Source: Filobasidium wieringae | Taxonomy: Eukaryota > Basidiomycota > Tremellomycetes > Filobasidiales > Filobasidiaceae | NCBI GenBank assembly: GCA_001600055.1 | Contig: BCIV01000023.1 | Span: forward strand, 1 to 64,000 | DNA: 64,000 nucleotides | Direction: 5' to 3' | Shown: positions 1 through 11,697 of the stretch, piece after piece | Numbering within the stretch: position 1 is the first letter of the stretch | Layout: every line of letters begins with the position of its first letter | The notes under the pieces: generated by a model | The model's input: the letters and a program-made list of their open reading frames with translations, nothing else | Database searches by the model: none | Told to the model about the DNA's origin: nothing | Position numbers and translations under genes: made by a program

Positions 1-977
1 AAAGGCTCGCTTCAGGCCTGCAGAAGATGGGTCGTGCTGCAGGCGGAAGACCACACAAAGCGACGATTAGAAGAAAATACCCCCCGTCTCCCGTTCTCCT
101 TATATGCGTCGGCCGCCTCGAGATTTCGACCAAGATTCAGCGGCAGGTCGGGGCGAGGTAACAAATTACACAATGTGACTCCGGTGGCATTGTCTGGATT
201 CGAAATCTACCATGACTGCGATCTCGGTTCTTAGTGAGCAAACTTGGCTCACTTGCTCTCGTTACACTGATATATTCGCTTGGAGACAGACAGGTACGCT
301 TAGACATACGAGGAACGCTTGCGAACATGAGGAAGATCTACAAGTTCGGGACCTTACTGGCATAGGGCAATTCGATCCATACATTATGACGGCTCGATAG
401 CCAGTTCGACATGTATCAGAGGGAGGAGGTTAGGCAAGGGAAACAGATGAGTAAACGCAAAAAGTACAAGCTCACCTATCGAATGTCACTTGAGGACGAT
501 CGACCTGATCAGAAGAACCGCTCTTGCGATGTGCACGAGTAGGAGGAAGGCGGCTGACCTGCCAGTTGCGGAAGACGGTACCAATTCGAATTCCCGCTAT
601 GAACAAGAAAATGACGATCGGAGTAGCTTGCTGCAAGTCTATCTAAACGGTAAGACCTGCTTAAGTCCCAATCGGGTCGATGCGATCAATTATATGAGTC
701 TGCAACACATTACTGCGTTCTGCGTGTTCATGCATATCGACTTTTACTGTTCACAAGTGCCTCATCGAGTCTATAAGGAACCTAAAGTTCGTAGGTCGTT
801 CAGCCGCTACGAGTTTGTCCTCACGTGACGAAGGTGAATTCGTCATGAACAGTCCACGAGAATCACGATATAGGTTTCGAAGTGTTGATTCTCAATCCGA
901 ACGGCATCTTTATCTACGTGTTCTACAGTATGAACAGTATTATGAACTTAGAAATATAAGGAGCTGTCTTCATTCCC
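1..977. other. No supported gene, left edge
   Basis: Short overlapping open frames occur on both strands (for example plus 490-828 and 815-1099), but none has convincing composition, splice context or a known motif. It probably contains the promoter of the gene starting at 978. I see no repeat or RNA gene here. Confidence 0.4.
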
Positions 978-2566
978 ATGCCTTCCCAGGCTACCTCTCA
1001 TGCAGGAGCAAAACGGAAACGCAGGATGGCTGTAAATCACAACAGGGTAGCCGGACACTCAGACGAAGACGACGAGAATGGCAATGCAGACAGTTCTGAT
1101 GAGAGCGGGACACAGAGCGAATCGACTCTGTGGGAGGAATACAAGCGTATGAGAGCTAAGCACAAGAAGAAGAAGACGAGAACGGACGTTCTAACAAAAA
1201 AGCCTCGGCCAGCTGGTCTACCTACGATACTCGAAGACACAGCAACACCCGACAGTCTTCCGAAACAACAAACCAAATCATCAGTCAACGTATATACTCT
1301 ACTTACTAGCGCCGACCTGAATGGGGAAAAGGAACAGCAAATCCTGGATTTATTGCCAGGTAACTTCGATAGTCTCTGCACTGATACTAGAGCGTCCTAC
1401 GTATATGATTGCTGATCTCACTCTACTGCTGTATAGGTAGTGTCCGTATGTTCACTCCGGTAGGCACTATATCCCGAACTCGATGTGATCAGTCAAATGT
1501 ACCAGAAGTGCAGCCATCGCACTATCCTTCGACAACGAGCACTACTGCACCTCTGCCTTTCTCTGCCAACACATCATCTGCAATCAGCTCCACGGTGAAT
1601 GCAGTCAGCCTGCAAGGATTGCCTCAAGATCCCCTTCAAAATCGACCGGCAGTAGCCAACACATCACACCAGCGAGATCCATCCCCAGCATCCAGTCTCG
1701 AAATGCCTCGCAACGCTGACCTCGTTTCGTTCTCTCCTAAGCGCGCAAATTCTTCTCATCGCCATGAACGAGGACCTTCGTCAGTATCAACCCGCACAAA
1801 CCTCACGAGGCGCGGTGATGGGGATTTGGACTTCGTTCTCGATACACCGTCTCGTCATGCCCGCAGATCCACAGGTCTTCGACGTCGCAGACAGAGATCC
1901 GAGGATGACGCCCAAGATACCGATGTCCTAGAAGGCACGAACGCTGAAGAGCCCCGGCATCGAGAAGACAGTTCACACGAATCCCACGATGGTGATCGAC
2001 ATGCACAGAGGGATAGGCACAACGTAGAACGTGATGAAGGAGCAACCACCGCTGCAAAGGCCAAGATGGCTGTGAGTGACCTGTCATCTCGACTACCGTC
2101 GACAACTACTTATGCTTACTCCCACTGCCGTATACCATGTTGTTTTTAGCTTGCTCAAAAGATATTGGAACACGATGGAGCGTTACAACTAAAGGGAGAC
2201 GAACGATGCTCCTGTTGTAAGAATTCTCTCTCGACGAGGGAATGCTGGGTAGTAGGGACAAGAGCTCGTCACAAATGGAGGTGCGCTCCATGTTCTCGCT
2301 TGGGACTCAAGTGCGAATTTACCTCTGGTGAAAAGCGACGGTCCCCGTCGCCTTCGGCCGAAACCTGTGACGTCAATGTTCGAGATGGATTATGGAGGAG
2401 TATTGGTCAGTTGGAGGGCTGCGCCACGTCAATTGAGAACACCCTCGCAGATTGGGAAGACAACAACGAGTCATCGAAATACATCGTCAAATCACTCTCA
2501 AGGAGTTCCGTCGACTTGAGGGCAAGAATCGAAGAGATGAAGGAAACAATGAAGACCATGCGTTGA
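978..2566 (+). CDS. Cys-cluster protein, unknown function (three exons)
   Basis: Model: exons 978-1359, 1437-2071 and 2150-2566, giving 477 residues. Introns of 77 and 78 nt use GT-AG and keep phase (G|GT, then a codon boundary). The N-terminus is basic and acidic (KRKRR near the start, then Asp/Glu/Ser runs and a KKKKTR patch). The middle is Ser/Thr/Pro-rich and looks disordered, with an Arg/Asp/His-rich segment before exon 3. Exon 3 carries a cysteine cluster, C-x-C-C-x8-C-x12-C-x2-C-x6-C, whose last part (RCAPCSRLGLKCEF) resembles the CxxCx6C half of fungal Zn2Cys6 clusters. A short Glu/Lys/Met-rich helix ends the protein. The basic regions and metal-binding-like cysteines suggest a nuclear or nucleic-acid-binding protein, but that is inference and I do not recognise a named family. 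The start is the first ATG of an open frame leading into the first exon. Confidence 0.72.
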
Positions 2567-2893
2567 TGCAACATTATGAAACTTTGATTGCGGAACGCTG
2601 TTCCGAGGTTACGGACTGAAATTAACAGATTGGGTTGTATCGTATATATTACAGTGACGAGCTGAAGAAGTAACGAGATTAATTGGATATGTTTCTACTG
2701 TAGTCCTCAGTATGACAATTAGAAGCATCATATGTCTCGTGTAGTCCATGGATATCTGAGAAGACCTACTCCAGAATTCGGGATTAAGGGTGGTTGATCC
2801 CGTCGATCTCGATATGACCCTGATTTTACTCAATTCAGCGTGCGGATCGTCTAGTATCACTCGTTGTCATCAACTAGATTCATGTCAAAAACG

Positions 2894-3217
2894 TTACAGA
2901 CTGCTCGAAACGACTACAGAACGCCTTGACACCTGACGATACGATTTCATAACCATCGCAGCAGCGACAACTGTCGTACTCTGGTTGTTTAGCCCCAGAT
3001 CCCTGATGACCGCTTAAATTGACATTTCCGGATGAGTTAGGGGTCGTTGAAACATTTGCGACGCGGGTGGTCACTGAGGCCGTCGCATATTACCTAAGAC
3101 CCTTGAATGGGACTCCAATTTACATTCAAAAAGCACATCATCCGAAGCAAAATAATTGACCGAAACAGCCTGCTGCATTCGCTCGGTGCCGCCGAGAGGT
3201 TGTTGCGCCAAGAACAT
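2894..3217 (-). CDS. Small hypothetical protein, possibly the 3' end of a larger gene
   Basis: Model: complement of exons 3094-3217 and 2894-3012, about 80 residues. The 81-nt intron has donor GTAATA, a CCTAAC branch-like element and acceptor TTTAAG. Splicing joins the frame ending ESHSRVL to AVIRDLGLNNQSTTVVAAAM. The join is phase-consistent and gives a coherent polypeptide with no stops. The ATG at 3217 has 13 further open codons upstream before a TAG, so it may be internal to an exon that starts at an acceptor near 3230-3260. No family is recognised. The alternative is chance open frame. Confidence 0.35.
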
Positions 3218-6200
3218 GGCCAAGGGCTGGTGGATACCCGTTATAATCTCCGACTATGTGCTAGAGTGAAGCCATGTCTCTGTGTTGTGTCAATTGTCAC
3301 TCCAAGCTGGTCTATCAAATACAGCGAGAAGCAATAGACCACATCGAAAGGGCTGAACGCCTTCAGCAAAAAATGCAATGATGTCGGCCGCAACAAGGCT
3401 AAGCGTGATATTTGTGTAAATAGTGCACGCACTAAGTGAAGTCTGGAGTCGAGGACAGCATAGTTGCAAGTTGATGGATCGTGTCTGATACGGTAAGCAT
3501 TCAAAGATGCCTTCCTATTTAGGGTTTCCCCAAACGTCCCGAGATGCGATTGTTCTTAGGTCCACGGACTTACGAAGGGAGAGGCTTCTTCCCCTCCACC
3601 TCATTCAGCGGGTTGCGCGTATCTGATATTCTCCTTGGCATGGGCGATATCGTTGATCACTATCAGCACATGATAACCTGTACGTTGGCCAACAGTCAGA
3701 TCGTGAATTGGATTGCTCATTCTGCATGTCCAGCATCAAGATTTGGCCTAAGCTATTGAGCTGGCGCTCGCTCGAGCTTATAGCAGATCGCGAACTCATA
3801 GCACAGGCTTGTCATTCAGTCATGCTACACTTGTGTCCTCCGCGTGATGCGGTTGTGTTCTGTTTGTGTTGCACCTTCGCTATCACGTGGTGCGGTGGTG
3901 TCCCGCTTGTGCTCTGGGTAGCGAAGGACTAGGAGTCCAAGCATCGTCACCTACCTTCACTCGCTGAGAAAAGGTACATCCTGCATTGCTCCACCACAAG
4001 AGGACAACTCGCTGACGCCCTCGTAGCGATCGTTTCTCCTATGCTTTCGTCAAATCTGCTACCTCTGCCGTCTAATCCTGTGCTAAAGGAGATTCCACGT
4101 CCCCCGCTTAGCCCTGGACAGTCGACTCTCAATTCGCACGTCACCTACTTCCCAGTGCCCTCACCATGGCCAACACCTTCCTTGCTCGACTGTGTAACCC
4201 TGCTATCGATAGGATGCTCTCTGCTATTAGGCAGGACCAACCGGTGCTCTTCCAACGTCTTGTGAGCACTCTCGATGATTTCCAGGGCCTCTCGAAATCT
4301 CGATCAGCCAACCTCGATGCAAGAAGGAGAATTACCACCAAGAATACACGATAGCCTCGAATTGCATTCGCCCGCCCACTAATGACTAGGTTACGGTGTA
4401 GTGGACAGGTTCCCTATCGACTCAATAACCAGGGGAAAAAACACCGCCTGAGCGGATCGTCCGCTACGTTCTCTTCCCTCCGGACGGCTTCCTGTGCAGA
4501 GACAACAGCTCAAATATACTACGCACAATCGGATCCAACTAGGTTCCGTCACTGCAAAAATTTATCGTATTGAATTCGGTCCGAGAGGATGGAACGTAAT
4601 GCTTGCCCTTGTCAACTGATTCGTGAGATATCGGATCGAGGTTTGTGTCAATCAAAAAAGGCTAGACGCTATCAGCGGTAAGCAACCCCTTCCCATATGC
4701 ATGATCCAGCTCGTCGCCTTCCGAAGCTGACTGACATTCGATCCGCTATCGAAGATGCTGACCTCGTAGCCGGTCGCTTTCCTCTTCACAATGAGCCGAG
4801 GTCATGAGCGAAAACTCGACATCAAGCAATCAGCCTCGCTATCAACCAGATCCCAACATTCGGCACTGAATGCGAACCAATCCGAACCGTCTATTCCCTG
4901 CTTCGCAATCACCTCCTTCCCACCCTCCTGCACACGTTTCTTCGGAGGATACCACCCTTACTCGAATAAGTCAAGGGGATCAAGCACGTGACGAACTCCT
5001 CTTCGGCACCGTTCCCCAAAGCCTTCACATGGACAAATGGAGCCGTAGACGTGTATATTGTCGTGAAGTCCGGTGATTCTTGCTGTGCAACGAGTGCCAC
5101 CGACTTGCGTCCGTTCGAAAATCTCTTCAACGTCTACTGCCTACAAGGAAACCTAGACCTGAAGATCACTCTCTCCCTCGAGCGGGATCCACAACTTACC
5201 GACTCGAAAATGGTTACAGCGTGGACCACAACTCCCTTTCCCGGATGATGACCTAGGAATACCCCCTCATCAAACCTATAGCAAGCCTTTTTGTTCACTC
5301 CCCAGTAGTCCTAAGAGACCTTGCCTATGACGACGACCTCGAACACGGCCGGACATCGTATCTGCTCGACAAGCCATGATCATGCGTGAAGAAGGAATTC
5401 CGATCTCACAAGACACTGGCGGTACAGGCGGCTCGGAAGATAGCTTCGCTCTCGCGTCCTTCGCACCGGATTGAATCAGAGAAGACGGGCTTGTTCGAGA
5501 TGACAAGCGCGGCACTGGTACATCCTGCTCAAAGGATACAAGTCGGTTCTGATCAATTTTTGCTGATCGATCTTACCGAGCGTACTCATGAGCTTTCGTC
5601 TCCTGTAGTGAACAAACGAAGTCATGATCTCAAGACGGCCATAGAAAAATAGGGCCTGCTGATGGATCTCAATCTTGAAACGATTCGATCAATCTCAATA
5701 CTATACGAGTGCAATCACCGACCATACTACAACCCCCATGGCGAAATCACCGGTCATGTCGAGATACGCTGTCCCCTCTTAGAATGGCCAATATCTTTCC
5801 CCCTTAACCTTTCTTTTCGGAGGTCAAGCCGGACCTGCACGCTAAACCAGCAAGACACGGGGAGCATATTCCTACTTCAAGGATTCCCTCATTCAATAAC
5901 GAACCTTCAGAACGTACCATTTCGAAGACTCAGTACCTATATTAGTCCTTCCCCTTCCCCTTGTTCTTCTCCTCTGTCGCAGGTCTGGTGCAGATGCTTG
6001 TATCTGCTGCCAAGGCTACGAGGGAGTTGACTGGTCTGGACTGGATCGAAATGGCGTAAGTTGCTGGATCAAACTTCAAGCAAATTGCGCTTGAGAAACG
6101 AGACTCAAGGACTATCTTCACGAAGGCTGTCGTTATTGCCGACATCTAGGCCGCGGAAATTATATCGGCTTTGGTGTAGAGCTAAACCCTTGTATACTCA

Positions 6201-6323
6201 AGTAACGGATTACTAGTACGAAACTGAAGTTATCGTCCTTACCAAGAGAATCGAATGCGACATCACTAGGCGGGCTGATTGGGAGGATTAAAGTTGAACA
6301 CCTCTTTTGTCAAGCGGAATGCA
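3218..6323. other. No assembled gene; scattered coding-like fragments
   Basis: Open frames with plausible amino-acid composition occur at plus 4166-4354, 4988-5248 and 5386-5652, and minus 3241-3504. I could not connect them with phase-consistent introns. A frame around 4870-5330 contains LLCNECHRL, superficially like the end of a GATA finger, but lacks the first cysteine pair. The stretch may hold one or two genes with very short introns, or decayed copies. Confidence 0.3.
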
Positions 6324-6618
6324 ATGTCGCTTACACAAGACCTGGACGATGAGATTGCGTACACCGCAATGCGTAGCATCCCGAAGCCAATGACTGTGTT
6401 CGGTCGGAATGTAGAAAGGAGATGAACTAGATTGTGCGCTCCTGCTGCTGCTGGTAACGAGGTTGAGCAAGAAAGGGTGAAGACCGTGTTCTCGCTGTTT
6501 TCGGAAGCGACGTGAGTACTCAAAAACAGTTTGCCTACTTTGAATATTGGCTTGTCATAAATTTTAAATTTCAAGGTTGTACGCGATGAACAATGAAAAG
6601 TATTCGAGCCACTATTGA
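6324..6618 (+). pseudogene. Coding-like two-exon frame with an internal TGA, unknown function
   Basis: The frame from ATG 6324 reads MSLTQDLDDEIAYTAM and continues in the same frame past a TGA at 6423-6425 into a Glu/Val/Phe-containing stretch ending FSLFSEA. It then meets a strong donor (GTGAGT at 6512). A 64-nt intron ends TTTCAAG at 6575, and splicing restores the frame to a short C-terminus that stops at 6616-6618. The splice is phase-consistent and the peptide on both sides of the TGA is coherent, so I read this as a gene with one nonsense codon. The frame is open upstream of 6324 as well, so the start may be further left. A 102-codon frame on the other strand (6266-6574) is the competing reading. 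Confidence 0.3.
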
Positions 6619-7285
6619 TAATCTTGCAGACCGGGAAGTTACCGTTGATATCCGCATGAATGACTTCTTATGATCAGATGCGCTCCAATCCTTCAAGGTC
6701 GTCCTAAAGCGGCTTGTTTTCCATTACAGGCCATCACTGGCCAAATTTCTTCTATACTTGACTCCATATATGGGAGGGAGCTTCGGTGACAGGTCGTAGG
6801 ACAAAGGACTCGGTATACAGGTGCATAGGTCGGGCTTCGATGATCCACTCGACCTGCTATTAGCTTTGTGCCGTGGGTCAAATAGAGGAGTCGTTTCTGG
6901 GCATCACTCGTCGCCAGTAAGTCAATCAATTTTCGGGCTGTATCGCACCGGAACCACACGCTACCGCCGATCATCTCGAGTCTAGGTGAAGACGACTGGA
7001 CGACCAGCTTTCTTTAAGGATGAGCCCGCCGGTGGCGATCGATAGATCGTGAATGACTATACTCAACCGTCTTCGACGTGGAGACAAACCAGCTAGATTA
7101 TCCCACTAGTATCATGCTAATGTTGTGAGGACGAGGCTTGTTAAGTGTATGGCCATACGGATTGCAGTGTAAATTGGCTTGTCCTTTAATCGATGCTTAT
7201 ATCACAACGATTCTGCTTATCGAGCGTTGTTACTAGGAGGAGAGGCGGATTTCATACCGGTTGTAAGACAGCTTACCAGCCTTGC
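6619..7285. other. No supported gene
   Basis: A 93-codon minus-strand frame (6693-6974) covers part of this stretch but has no recognised motif or splice partner. Nothing else stands out. Confidence 0.3.
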
Positions 7286-8310
7286 TTATTCCCGTATGGC
7301 CCAGCGAGTTGATTTCCGAACCAGGAGGAAGGGGTCAAGGTTAATGACCCGCGGTTCGAGTTCTACACGCATTATAGGATCTCCTGCATTCCGGCAAGGG
7401 AATTGAATAGGATACGACAGCAAAGGATAGGCTGAGACAGGCTCGAGTCAGGTACCATCAGATGCCAGTCAGTAAGACCCCGATCCCCGTTTCTGCCACC
7501 CTGCGTGATCCAGAACAACCCGGTCCAGTTATCATATGTTGTTCGGACTCTCAATGCATCTCCAAGCGAGGTATATTCATTGCTCGCTGGTTGCCCAAGG
7601 AAACTTTCCGCGACATATGCAATCATTATGCGGCGGTGAATGGAGATGGTGGAGTTGTGAGTACCAGGTTGTTTCTCCCCCAACATCTTCATACCAAAGA
7701 GATGAAGTTGATCCCATATTCGGCTGGCCTCTAGAACAAGTCTTGTCACTTCCTTGTTCGGCAATACCCTCGAGGTTCGCAACCTGTGCGCGCGCGTCTT
7801 TGTTGACCTGCAAAGAAGGTCGCCAACTAGGCTTTACAGATCCCGCCTTGCTGAATCCCTGTAGGCGGCCTTCACGTTTTTTCTGGCAGAAAATACTGAG
7901 CGCTGCATCTACGTCGCCTGTTGATGCAGGAGGTTGCGACCCCGAAGGTAGGCTGGAAGACGGTCTCTGGATTTCTGAACCCAGCGTTAAAGTCGACCGC
8001 AGTAGGAAGATGATCTTCCTTAATCCTGACCTGTTGTAAGCGAGGGTTGGCCACTCTCGGCTTTTTTATGGTGTTGATCAATCCAACTTGATGTGATGTG
8101 TCGAATCACAACTTCGACTTTCGACACTTGCGCTTCGACACTTTCGCTTCGACTTTTGACACTTTCGCTTGACTGATCAGCACCAAGCAACTTCTTTAGA
8201 TCCATCTGATATTGGTGGAGCTCATGGGGCAGAGGGGTGTCCCACCTATACCCCATAGTGATCGACAAAACCTTCCTTTCTGAATCGTCTTCCAAACAAT
8301 GAAGTGGCAT
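7286..8310 (-). CDS. Hypothetical protein, five exons
   Basis: Model: complement of exons 8031-8310, 7808-7974, 7665-7752, 7500-7586 and 7286-7431, giving 255 residues. All four introns (56, 55, 78 and 68 nt) are GT-AG and phase-consistent; donors are GTCAGG, GTCAAC, GTACTC and GTGGCA. The N-terminal 90 residues are charged, with a short SVKSRSESVEAQVSKVE repeat that matches a small tandem repeat at DNA level (8110-8165). The middle is Ser/Pro-rich. The C-terminal half is more globular and aromatic, with WDQLHLF, YDNWTGLFW and a final RVINLDPFLL region. No known domain is recognised. Because several frames interleave, single-frame inspection makes this look non-coding; the four matching phases are the main support. 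The ATG at 8310 is the first in the frame. Confidence 0.6.
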
Positions 8311-9123
8311 ATCATACTATATGCCACTTCCAGGTGGGAAGTCAGTGTTCCGTGAGATTTTGGTTAGGTAGAGGGTGAGGTATTGATTGGTTCGATGAGT
8401 TTGATAGCAGCAGTAAAGAATATGGATGTGGGTGTGATGGAAGAAGCAGAAGTGCAACGAGGGATATCGAGGCATATGTAGTTCATCCTCTGCTGCAGTG
8501 CCGCGCCCTTTTTCATTCGCTGTCGTTTAGTCGCACTCAGTCTCTACCTCGAAGCTCACTTTACGCAACTTGATAAGATATATTCAGACAGGATCCCGAG
8601 TCGAACGACGAATGCGCTAACAGTCTGAATCAGATACAAGAGTCAAAGTCGGAGTCTACTCGGACGAATCAAGTTTGGCGCACATCGAGCGATGACCCTG
8701 CGTCGGAACCCGATGGACGGGGAATGATGTCTGATGTCTAAGTAACTAGAACTTGATCGGGCCTTCGAAATGACAAAGTTGATTCCTATGGACGATAACG
8801 ATACCTATTCTGACATCTGATCACGACCCCTTGCCTCGCCCTAGGAATCGTAGTAGCAGTAAGAGGAACGTCCCCAGAACGTGTCGATCATATCCTAAGA
8901 TGTTTCATATCATAGTGTTGCGATCTGGCATATCTAGTCTCCTCGTCTCTCGCTTCTCGCGTAACTCACTTCTCCTGAGGGCAATCGAATCATAGTCAGG
9001 ATCGTACTTCATCCACTCGACAGCTCGTAGAATAGCTTTACATTACCGTCTCGATTTCCCTCGTCACATCCCATACCCAAACCATGCATCCTCACCATCC
9101 CCACGATCCCCACACTCCTCCTA
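8311..9123. other. Intergenic, no gene seen
   Basis: This lies between the start of the minus-strand gene at 8310 and the stop of the HD-domain gene at 9124. It should contain the promoter of the former and the 3' end of the latter. I see no coherent frame of useful length. Confidence 0.45.
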
Positions 9124-10385
9124 TCACCGCCCAAACTCATCCTCAATATCAGCCAAGAACCGCACCATCTACTCTCCCGCACCCGCAAACCCAATCCAGA
9201 TCAATCAACCAGGACGAGCAAGCGAGCGAAACACCCTCCCACACAGAAGGCGGTGGTGTACTTACAGTCTCATGCCTCTTTTCCCCCTCTTTCTTTCCTA
9301 ACGGTGTCTATCAAACCAAACCAATTCATCTCAATTAGTTTTTCTCACTCGACGACCCAAGGGGAGGGGGGAACATGAAAGCCCGGGACTACTGACCTTC
9401 AATCGATCCTTTATCAAAAGCAACTTGTCATGGAAATGTTGTATGCTCGATCCATCCGTTAGTTTCTGGTGGGTTTTTCTTTCCTCCTCATCGGTCTCCG
9501 GATCAGTAGAGTTGGAAGCGTTAGAAGAATTGGATGAACGGGCGGGAACGTATAGCGGTCGATTGACTGCCGAGCTATAAGCCGCTACTCTTAAAATCTA
9601 CCCGTTCGGCAAGAAAACCCCCAATCCTCTAGATAAGCAATTCGATCGCGGCCGAAAAAACCCCTAAGAGAAGTGAACGAAGAAAAGACCCACCCCAAAA
9701 GCTCCAATAGCGTCCAACCGATCCCCATCCTGAACGCATCTCAACACACCCCATCCTCCCAACCCTTTGATCCGGTCAGCTTCCGTTTCCCATTGACTAG
9801 ACGCCCGCAGGGTTTTCTCTTTGGACCAAGAGATTAAGGGGATGAGTTGGAGGATCAAGTTCTGGGTGGAGGGGGGGAGGGGATGGAGCGTGAAGAAGGG
9901 GGAGAGGGTGTGGGAGAGGGAATGGGGGGTTGTGTATTTCGCTGTGGGGTTGGGATACCGTGGAGATGGGTATCAGGAGACGCTTTGACATGATATCGTA
10001 CCGTATAGAAAAGACTTGAACTGACCATCTATCGAACAACCCGGGAATCACAACGATCAGCTCAGTCCCCCTCTTCCTTTCGATCCAGAACTCGAAACGG
10101 AAGACTCGCCAGCAAGATCATGGAACAACGCAACAAGCTCGACGACCTCCAGATCCATCCCCCTTTCCTCCTCCTCCTCTTCTTTCAAAGCTCGTGCTAA
10201 TCTTAGAGCAGTTCTTCGAACCCTATCGACTAAGCCGTTTGAAGAGAGGAAATCAGCTTGTGCGTCACAAAGCGAGAGTAGACACGGAAGGACGAACCGT
10301 GGAACCAGTCGTGTGACGGGTCGTACGCTGCCATATGTGTTTTGACCAGGGTTTCCGCATCGGCGATGAGAGTGGAAGCTGACAT
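9124..10385 (-). CDS. HD-domain phosphohydrolase, six exons
   Basis: Model: complement of exons 10298-10385, 10110-10229, 9694-9941, 9397-9597, 9266-9307 and 9124-9168, giving 247 residues. This is the family of small HD metal-dependent phosphohydrolases found in fungi and bacteria. Likely metal ligands are visible: His in HDWFH (about 25-29), the HD pair in LFHDLA (66-67) and Asp in CVQDGDRLDAIGA (about 141-146). The helix after HDWFH reads VDRVRRTALRLARAL, typical of the family, and the C-terminus (HFHDKLLLIKDRL ... GEKRHETMVRFLADIEDEFG) also fits. Cytosolic, probably acting on a nucleotide or other phosphate ester; the substrate is unknown. Introns are 68, 168, 96, 89 and 97 nt. The second (9942-10109) has donor GCGAGT, so it is modelled as a GC-AG intron. 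The join gives LFHDLA-A-KY where relatives usually have LFHDLADAKY, so one Asp appears missing or the junction is slightly wrong. Confidence 0.88.
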
Positions 10386-11697
10386 GATGAGCTCGGGCAG
10401 AAGCAGAAGGATGTGCGGTTTGATGTCGATGGAATAATACGACTTCGACGTCTTTACAACTTGCGACTCGAGACCAGCTCATACACTATTCGATATTTCC
10501 ACCTACAACGTGCCGTTCCGTGCTGCATCTGTGATGAAATCGTAGATCTCGATGTTTCCACCTGCAACCGCTTACCTGAACGCGGGTTCACCGAATCGTG
10601 AATCGGTCTTCACACATCCTGACTACTCGGTCAAGACGATAATGCGTGTGCACAACCGCATATCATACCACGCATGAATCCGCCGGATCCGGTCAGTCGA
10701 CAGGCGGAAGCAGATCGGGTTCGGATATCGCATGTACCTCGAAAACTGGAAAGGTCTCGAGACTCGTCCGTTGCATTTCTTGACCATGTTGACGTTGACT
10801 ATCGGCGCCAAGCTCGAATGTCATATGCTACCTATCGCAAGGCTCTAGTCGAGATGGGATATCCGACGTCAGATAGGAAGAAACGTTCTTCGGAGAGATC
10901 AGCGATGAGTGGATTGTGGGTCATTCTTCCGCTTCATCTCCTACAAAAGCTACAAACAAAGAAACGCAAAGCAGGTCGTTTCAAACATTCGTCTTTGTTC
11001 ATCTCGGTTCATATCTCCATCTATGGTCCTGTTCGGATCTTAGTCGACACACTCTGAATGTCAGATAGACATCGTATTGTACGACGAGATCCAGCGCCGG
11101 ATCGAGATCGGATCTTATAGCTTGTAACCTTGTCGAATAAAGAGGCTGCAAATCAGGGACACATTGTAACCCCCAGGCTCCAGCGACCAGCGATGACTGG
11201 CACGATTAGGCGAAGTGGAGTACGGTATGTACGCCCCTGTTTGCGCCCCTTCTCCTTGAGATCCGCTCGCTCCGCTCGGGACCGTCCGAGGTCTTTGTTT
11301 TGTTGTTCTTTACGTGTTTTACGTTTGGGGCCTGACCGATGCCCGAGCGAACCTTATCAGTGTTTGATCGCGTACGAGCGGTACAGGCGGAAGAGGGTTC
11401 GTCAACAATCGTCCCATGTGAACAGGGCCAACAGTCAACAGCACCGGAGTAGGCATGGGGTCAGGAAGGTATATATACGATCCACTCCAGGTCGATATTG
11501 ATGTGACCACCATCGAGCTTGATTTACCACAACTACGCCCGTACACTCAAACCGCCACACTCGTTCCACCTATACCACCAACCCAACATCCATCAACTCT
11601 AGAGGCATACCTTGACGGTCCCCTCTCTCAGACCTACTTGCATCTCCCACCCAGCAATCGACCTCCAACCCCTCCTCTTTGAACTAGCATCAACATA
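10386..11697. promoter_or_regulatory. Divergent intergenic region between the HD gene and the DUF1996/WSC gene
   Basis: The two flanking genes are transcribed away from each other, so this 1.3 kb should carry both promoters. Open frames at plus 10674-11057 and 11455-11682 have no recognised motif. The second runs up to the DUF1996 start codon and is most likely 5' leader. I could not define individual elements. Confidence 0.4.

Noticed and set aside
4870..5330. Possible GATA zinc-finger remnant (LLCNECHRL after a Trp-Ser-Arg-rich stretch)
   Set aside because: There is no first CxxC pair in the right position, a stop codon lies between the halves, and another frame (4988-5248) reads better across the same bases.
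7330..7375. tRNA-like T-arm sequence GGTTCGAGTTC
   Set aside because: It lies within the last exon of the gene at 7286-8310 and no acceptor stem, D-arm or anticodon arm can be folded around it.
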